This document shows positions 59,566-64,000 of a stretch of 64,000 bases of DNA, in pieces. How positions within the stretch are numbered: position 1 is the first letter of the stretch; every line of letters begins with the position of its first letter. Source of the stretch: Leisingera methylohalidivorans DSM 14336 (lineage in GTDB: Bacteria; Pseudomonadota; Alphaproteobacteria; Rhodobacterales; Rhodobacteraceae); assembly GCF_000511355.1 (NCBI RefSeq), contig NC_023136.1, forward strand, positions 162,267-226,266. Direction: 5' to 3'. Below the pieces are notes generated by a model. That model searched no databases and was not told the origin of the DNA. It saw only the letters and a list, made by a program, of their open reading frames with translations. The position numbers and the translations under genes are program-made.

Positions 59566-61734
59566 ATGTCGGGTTCGATTCAGGATACCTTCTTTGAGGA
59601 GTGCGAAGAGCTCCTTGAAGCAACGGATGAGGGGCTGACCGCCATCGAAGGAGGCGATCACGACCCTGAGATAGTCAATGCAATCTTCCGCGCCGTGCAC
59701 TCGATCAAAGGCGGCGCCGGGGCCTTTGGCCTGGACGATCTGGTGGCCTTTGCCCACAGGTTCGAAACCGTGTTTGACGAAGTGCGCGCAGGCCGGATGG
59801 AACTGGATGGAAAGCTGATCCAGCTGCTGCTGCGCTCCAGCGATCACCTGTCAGCGCTGGTCGAAGCCGCCCGCGACGGCGGCCAGATAGACGAGGCGCA
59901 CCACGACACGCTGCTGGCGGCGCTGGATGAATATATCCCGGAAGAAGAGGAAGACCTCACCTTCGAGCCGATGGGGCTTGGCGCTCCCGCGCCAGTGACC
60001 GATCTTGGCATCATGCCGGCAACACCGGCAGAGCCGCAGCAGGAAACCTACCGGATCAGGTTCCGGCCGCTGAAGGAAATGTACGGCACCGGCAATGAGC
60101 CGTTCTTCCTGTTCCAGGCGCTTAGGGACATGGGCGATCTGACCGTGAAGCTTGACGAAACCGAGCTCCCCGGCTTTGACGCGATGGATATGAGCGAAAG
60201 CTACCTGGCTTGGGACATTACTTTGGTGACCAAGGACTCCCGGTCGATTGTCGAAGCAGTCTTCGAATTTGTCGAAGGTCTTTGCGAACTGTCGATCGAA
60301 GGCGATGGCGACGCAGAAGCGGAAGCCAATGCACTGGCAGCACTGGATGCTATGTTCAGCGCACCGGCTGCTCCGCCTGCAGCGGACGCAGCCGAGGGGG
60401 AGGCACCCGCAGTCCCTTTTGAACCGCCGGTCCCCGCACCTGAACCCGAAGCCAAACCGGCAGCTGCCGAAGAAAAGGCATCGGCCCCGAAAGCCGAGAG
60501 CGGCATGCAGGAGCAGCGCGGCGGTCCCAAGCCCACGCTCCGCGTCGAACTCGAGCGGGTGGACCGGCTGATCAACGCTGTCGGGGAGCTTATCATCAAT
60601 CACTCGATGCTGGCGCAGCAAATCGCCAACCTCGACGTTTCTGATACACGGGACGTTGAAACAGAGCTTGAAGGTTTCAAAAACCTCGCGCGTGACATCC
60701 AGGAAGGTGTCATGGCCATCCGCGCTCAGCCGGTGAAACCGCTGTTCCAGCGCATGGCCCGGATCGTCCGTGAAGCTTCGGCCGCAACAGGTAAAACCTG
60801 TAAACTCGTGAATGAAGGCGAAAACACCGAAGTCGACAAGACGGTGATCGAACGGCTGTCCGACCCGCTGACGCATATTCTGCGCAATGCGGTGGACCAC
60901 GGGGTCGAAAAGCCCGAGGACCGGGAAGCCGCCGGGAAATCCAAGGTTGGTGAAATCCGGCTGTCGGCCTCCCATCGTTCCGGCAGTGTTTGCATTGAAA
61001 TCAAGGATGACGGCGCCGGTGTGAACCGCCCTCGGGTCAAGCAGATCGCTATCGAGAAGGGCCTGATCCCGGAAAATGCCGAGCTGACTGACGGCGAGAT
61101 CGACAATCTGCTGTTCGCGCCTGGCTTCTCCACCGCCAAGGAGGTGTCAAACCTCTCCGGCCGCGGTGTCGGTATGGATGTGGTGAAGAATGCGGTGACC
61201 GGCCTGGGCGGCCGCATCAACATCTCCTCCACGCCCGGCAAGGGGTCGACCTTCACCATCATCCTGCCGCTGACATTGGCGGTGATGGACGGCATGGTGG
61301 TGTCGGTTGCCGACCAAACCATGGTGGTGCCGATCACCTCAATCGTCGAAACCATGCGCGGCAGCGATGACATGATCAACAGCCTCGGCGCCGACGGCAC
61401 TCTGCTGTCGATCCGCGGTAATTTCGTGCCCATCTGCGACGTTGCCGGCAGCCTGGGGCTGTACCGCGAAAGCGATCGGCAGGCCGGCGTCTACCTGCTG
61501 GTGGAAACCGAAACCGGCCAGCGCTGCGCTCTGGCGGTGGATGATATCCACGACCAGCGCCAGGTGGTGATCAAAAGCCTGGACGGCGTCTGCGGAGAGA
61601 TCGCGGGCGTCGCCGCTGCAACCATCCTTGGCGACGGCAAGATCGCCATGATCCTCGACCCTGAAAGCATCATTGCGGCCTCGCCCACAGCAGCCGCCTT
61701 TGACACCGAGCGGAGAATGAGCAATGCAAGCTGA
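59566..61734 (+). CDS. cheA: Chemotaxis histidine kinase CheA
   Basis: A 722-residue kinase. The HPt domain carries His45 in FRAVHSIKGGAGAFG. A central region (about 160-265) has a P2-like or second HPt-like fold and is followed by a Pro/Ala/Glu linker. The dimerisation domain starts near 325 (LRVELERVDRLINAVGELII). The ATPase has the N box HILRNAVDHGVEKPEDR, DDGAGVNRPR and GRGVGMDVVKNAV. The CheW-like regulatory domain is at the C-terminus. It overlaps cheW by 11 bases. Confidence 0.95.
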   Translation: MSGSIQDTFFEECEELLEATDEGLTAIEGGDHDPEIVNAIFRAVHSIKGGAGAFGLDDLVAFAHRFETVFDEVRAGRMELDGKLIQLLLRSSDHLSALVEAARDGGQIDEAHHDTLLAALDEYIPEEEEDLTFEPMGLGAPAPVTDLGIMPATPAEPQQETYRIRFRPLKEMYGTGNEPFFLFQALRDMGDLTVKLDETELPGFDAMDMSESYLAWDITLVTKDSRSIVEAVFEFVEGLCELSIEGDGDAEAEANALAALDAMFSAPAAPPAADAAEGEAPAVPFEPPVPAPEPEAKPAAAEEKASAPKAESGMQEQRGGPKPTLRVELERVDRLINAVGELIINHSMLAQQIANLDVSDTRDVETELEGFKNLARDIQEGVMAIRAQPVKPLFQRMARIVREASAATGKTCKLVNEGENTEVDKTVIERLSDPLTHILRNAVDHGVEKPEDREAAGKSKVGEIRLSASHRSGSVCIEIKDDGAGVNRPRVKQIAIEKGLIPENAELTDGEIDNLLFAPGFSTAKEVSNLSGRGVGMDVVKNAVTGLGGRINISSTPGKGSTFTIILPLTLAVMDGMVVSVADQTMVVPITSIVETMRGSDDMINSLGADGTLLSIRGNFVPICDVAGSLGLYRESDRQAGVYLLVETETGQRCALAVDDIHDQRQVVIKSLDGVCGEIAGVAAATILGDGKIAMILDPESIIAASPTAAAFDTERRMSNAS

Positions 61735-62206
61735 AGTGAAGCAAACCGATCAGGAAGTGAAACACGCTGAACACAGCGAGTTTGTCAGCTTCACCGTGGC
61801 CGGGCAGGCCTTCTGCCTGAAGATCACCCAGATCCGCGAGATCAGGCGCTGGTCACCGGTGACGATTCTGCCGCATGCCCCGGCCGACGTGCTGGGAGTG
61901 ATGAACCTGCGCGGTGCGGTGATCCCGATCTACGACCTGTCCGCCCGGTTCGGCCTGCAGCAAACCGAAGCCAGCGAGCGTAATGTGGTCATTGTCGTGT
62001 CGGTGCATGGCAAACCGGTCGGCCTGCTGGCCGAGTCGGTCTCCGAGATCATCTCGATCAATCCGGACGACATCCAGGATACCCCGCCGGTCGATAGCCG
62101 CAACACGATGGAGTACATCCAGGGGATTATCTCGCACGATGATACCATGGTGCGCATCATCAATCTGGATGCGGTGATCTCGGCTCCGGAGCAGGTGATG
62201 CCGTGA
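61724..62206 (+). CDS. cheW: Chemotaxis coupling protein CheW
   Basis: A 160-residue SH3-like scaffold protein. It has FVSFTVAGQAFCLKITQIRE, LGVMNLRGAVIPIYDLSARF and GLLAESVSEIISINPDDIQD. It links receptors to CheA. It overlaps cheR by 4 bases. Confidence 0.95.
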   Translation: MQAEVKQTDQEVKHAEHSEFVSFTVAGQAFCLKITQIREIRRWSPVTILPHAPADVLGVMNLRGAVIPIYDLSARFGLQQTEASERNVVIVVSVHGKPVGLLAESVSEIISINPDDIQDTPPVDSRNTMEYIQGIISHDDTMVRIINLDAVISAPEQVMP

Positions 62207-63066
62207 GGGCAGAAGGTTCCATCTCTCCCAGCACAGAGAACTTTTCGCTGACGGACCAGGAATTCGAAGCCATTGCGCAATTCGCGCACAAACACTTCGG
62301 CCTGGCAATGGCCAGCAGCAAAAAGCCCTTGGTGTCTTCGCGTCTGGCCCGCAAGCTGCGCCAGCGCAACATCACCAGGTTCAAGGATTACCTTGCCAGC
62401 CTGGACGGTCCGAATGCCGACCAGGAACGCAGCGGGCTGCTGTCGCTGCTGACCACCAACGTGACTCATTTCTTCCGCGAGCCGCACCATTTCGAGACGC
62501 TGCGCAACGACGTGTTGCCGCCGCTGATCGAACAGGCGCGCCGCGGCGGCCGGGTGCGGTTGTGGTCGGCGGGCTGCTCGAACGGGCAGGAGCCCTATTC
62601 GATTGCCATGACGGTATTGGACATCTGTCCGGAAGCGGCGCAGCTGGATTTCAAAATCCTGGGCACCGATATTGATCCGGTTGTGGTCCAGCATGCCCAA
62701 GCGGCGAAGTACCCTGAGGACGAGCTGGCCCAGATCGATGCCAAATACAGCAAGCTGGTCCCCAAACGCGGTCCCGACGGACGCTTTCCCGAAAGTCTGC
62801 GCAAGCTGATCACTTTCGGGGTGCTGAACCTGATTGAACCCTTCCCGTTCCGCGGCAGGTTCGATGCGATTTTCTGCCGGAATGTTGCGATCTATTTCGA
62901 CAACCCAACCCAGCAGAAGGTTTGGAGCGCCTTCCAGAATGCCCTGAACCCGGGCGGTTACCTCTTCATCGGCCACTCCGAGCGCATGTCAGGCCCGGCG
63001 GCGCAGCAGCTGAAGACGGCCGGGATCACCACTTACGTCAACTTACCCGCAGGCAGGAAAACCTGA
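62203..63066 (+). CDS. cheR: Chemoreceptor methyltransferase CheR
   Basis: A 287-residue enzyme with an N-terminal helical domain and an AdoMet methyltransferase domain: LLTTNVTHFFREPHHFETL, VRLWSAGCSNGQEPYSIAM (AdoMet loop), ILGTDIDPVVVQHAQ and DAIFCRNVAIYFDN. It methylates receptor glutamates using AdoMet. GTG start overlapping cheW (GTGA). Confidence 0.95.
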   Translation: MRAEGSISPSTENFSLTDQEFEAIAQFAHKHFGLAMASSKKPLVSSRLARKLRQRNITRFKDYLASLDGPNADQERSGLLSLLTTNVTHFFREPHHFETLRNDVLPPLIEQARRGGRVRLWSAGCSNGQEPYSIAMTVLDICPEAAQLDFKILGTDIDPVVVQHAQAAKYPEDELAQIDAKYSKLVPKRGPDGRFPESLRKLITFGVLNLIEPFPFRGRFDAIFCRNVAIYFDNPTQQKVWSAFQNALNPGGYLFIGHSERMSGPAAQQLKTAGITTYVNLPAGRKT

Positions 63067-63099
63067 CCGCGGCTGCAAGCAGAGCAGAAGGAAAGAAAA

Positions 63100-63486
63100 A
63101 TGAGCTTGAAAGACTCTCTCCGCGTTATGGTCGTTGACGACATGTCGACAAGCCGGGGGATCATCACACAAAGCCTGGATGAGATCGGCATCAAGAACTA
63201 CATGGTCGAGAACGCCGGGCAGTCCGCCTTTCAGAAACTGACCCAGACTCCGGTGCATCTGGTGCTGTCGGACTACAACATGCCGGGCATGGACGGGCTG
63301 GGGCTGCTGCAGGCAGTGCGCGGCCATCAGATGACCCAGCGGGTTGGATTCATTCTGGTAACCGGCAAACCGACTCCGGAGATGATCCAGGTGGGCAAAC
63401 AGCTGGGGCTGAACAATATTGTCCGCAAGCCGTTCACGGTGGCCACAATGAAACAGGCCATCGAACAGGTCGTCGGGCGGCTATAA
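63100..63486 (+). CDS. cheY: Second CheY-type response regulator
   Basis: A 128-residue single receiver. VMVVDDMSTSRG holds the acidic pair and Asp58 in VLSDYNMPGMDGLGLL is the phospho-acceptor. Thr is in ILVTGKPT and Lys in IVRKPFTVA. It differs clearly from the first CheY (a Gly follows the Thr, with no Glu-Ser), so the two may act as motor binder and phosphate sink. GGAAAGAAA precedes the ATG. Confidence 0.9.
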   Translation: MSLKDSLRVMVVDDMSTSRGIITQSLDEIGIKNYMVENAGQSAFQKLTQTPVHLVLSDYNMPGMDGLGLLQAVRGHQMTQRVGFILVTGKPTPEMIQVGKQLGLNNIVRKPFTVATMKQAIEQVVGRL

Positions 63487-63488
63487 CC

Positions 63489-63815
63489 ATGGACCGTCCC
63501 GACAAAGCCCTGGGCGAATTATGCGCCGCGTCGGCCTGGGAGATGGAGCAGTTGCGCAGCCAGATGCAAACGTTGGAAGACGTTGTTCTGGACGTGCTGG
63601 AACGCGGCACTGCCCCAACCAGCCAGGAGCTGCGCTCTTTGCAGGACTTTGATCTGGTGATCCAGACTCTGTCCGGGCTCTCCGGTTTCTACAAGCGCGT
63701 GCAGGCGCAGGTTGATAAATCCGGGCCTGCCGACCTGCCGGCCGCAGCGGCCGGCGTCACGCTGGAGAAGCTGCGCGAGCGGCTGCGCGCTGCAGGCAGC
63801 CTGACGAGCGCCTGA
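63489..63815 (+). CDS. Small helical protein at the end of the che operon
   Basis: A 108-residue acidic, probably coiled-coil protein (ASAWEMEQLRSQMQTLEDVVLDVLERG, SLQDFDLVIQTLSGLSGFYKRVQAQVD). It starts 3 bases after the cheY stop, so it is co-translated with it. I do not recognise a family. Helical small proteins after cheY can be receptor- or CheY-binding partners, but that is only suggested by position. Confidence 0.6.
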   Translation: MDRPDKALGELCAASAWEMEQLRSQMQTLEDVVLDVLERGTAPTSQELRSLQDFDLVIQTLSGLSGFYKRVQAQVDKSGPADLPAAAAGVTLEKLRERLRAAGSLTSA

Positions 63816-63820
63816 AATAT

Positions 63821-63851
63821 GACAGCCCCGCCCGGGCCGGGCGGGGCTGTC
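63821..63851 (+). terminator. Strong hairpin ending the che operon
   Basis: GACAGCCCCGCCC and GGGCGGGGCTGTC form a perfect 13-bp stem with a 5-base loop. It is followed by AAATCACTTTC rather than a full T-run. Confidence 0.75.
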
Positions 63852-63944
63852 AAATCACTTTCGTCAGCGGCAAATTTTCTTTTTCTTTGCTGCCGCAGCG
63901 GACTACATTGGGCCATAGCTGAAACTGCCAGCCCGGGTATCCGC

Positions 63945-64000
63945 ATGTCGTTCTTCATCAAACCTCTGATCTTCACAGCCTGCCTGCTTGTTGCGGCGGG
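63945..64000 (+). CDS. Start of an exported protein (3' end outside window)
   Basis: Only 18 full codons are visible: MSFFIKPLIFTACLLVAA, a typical signal-peptide start. No ribosome site is obvious. The identity cannot be judged. Confidence 0.4.
   Translation, partial: MSFFIKPLIFTACLLVAA

Noticed and set aside
1..64000. tRNA, rRNA or integrase-linked attachment sites
   Set aside because: No cloverleaf-like or rRNA sequence and no phage-type integrase was recognised, so the IS-rich part cannot be called a classical genomic island.

Overview
The window is a 64 kb stretch of a high-GC alphaproteobacterial genome, most likely a marine Rhodobacteraceae (Roseobacter group). This is inferred from gene content and codon style: a PuuD-type urate hydroxylase, the beta-hydroxyaspartate cycle (bhcABCD/bhcR), a SorAB-type sulfite dehydrogenase, FnrL-type boxes and a cheD-cheB-MCP / STAS-cheY-cheA-cheW-cheR-cheY cluster. 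No rRNA, tRNA or CRISPR array is visible.

Region 1 (1-29.6 kb) is an accessory, low-oxygen/stress island with many insertion sequences. It opens with sulfite oxidation genes (sorA, cut by the window edge, and sorB). It then carries universal stress proteins, a beta-CASP RNase, a DUF2267 protein, a pre-ATP-grasp ligase divergent from a class II glutamine amidotransferase, a Crp/Fnr regulator, a CBS protein, Hsp20, a cation exchanger and a phasin-like protein. An unusual operon joins an acetyl-CoA synthetase-like ligase, a fused pyruvate dehydrogenase E1, a lipoyl E2 and an acyl carrier protein. PEP synthase and a Pfk-2 type kinase follow. Several units have TTGAT-N4-ATCAA-like boxes 50-85 bp upstream, which suggests shared FNR-type control. 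Debris of IS21, IS30, IS3 and three IS5-type elements lies between these genes. Persulfide dioxygenase, YeeE-like, GerW/DUF2953, sulfotransferase and other genes have been broken.

The most unusual signal is a family of 38-40 bp inserts, each with fixed ends and a small hairpin. In this window they occur only inside transposase genes: four full copies and one truncated copy, in three IS types. Where two copies are closest, the hairpin arms differ by a compensatory base-pair change.

Region 2 (29.65-51.6 kb) is an almost complete purine-to-central-metabolism module. It has guanine deaminase, two NCS2 permeases, xanthine dehydrogenase (xdhABC), membrane urate hydroxylase with a cytochrome c tail (puuD), hydroxyisourate hydrolase (uraH), a fused allantoinase/OHCU decarboxylase (puuE-uraD), ureidoglycolate lyase (allA) and ureidoglycine aminohydrolase (allE). 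Two paralogous LysR regulators sit beside it. Allantoate amidohydrolase is not in the window. The glyoxylate released by AllA can enter the adjacent beta-hydroxyaspartate cycle (bhcABCD, regulator bhcR), which makes oxaloacetate from two glyoxylates.

Region 3 (51.7-54.3 kb) is modABC, molybdate uptake, plausibly supplying the cofactor of XdhB and SorA. Region 4 (54.4-64 kb) is a chemotaxis cluster: cheD, cheB and an MCP on the minus strand, and STAS, cheY, cheA, cheW, cheR, cheY and a small partner on the plus strand. It is followed by a strong hairpin and the start of a secreted-protein gene.
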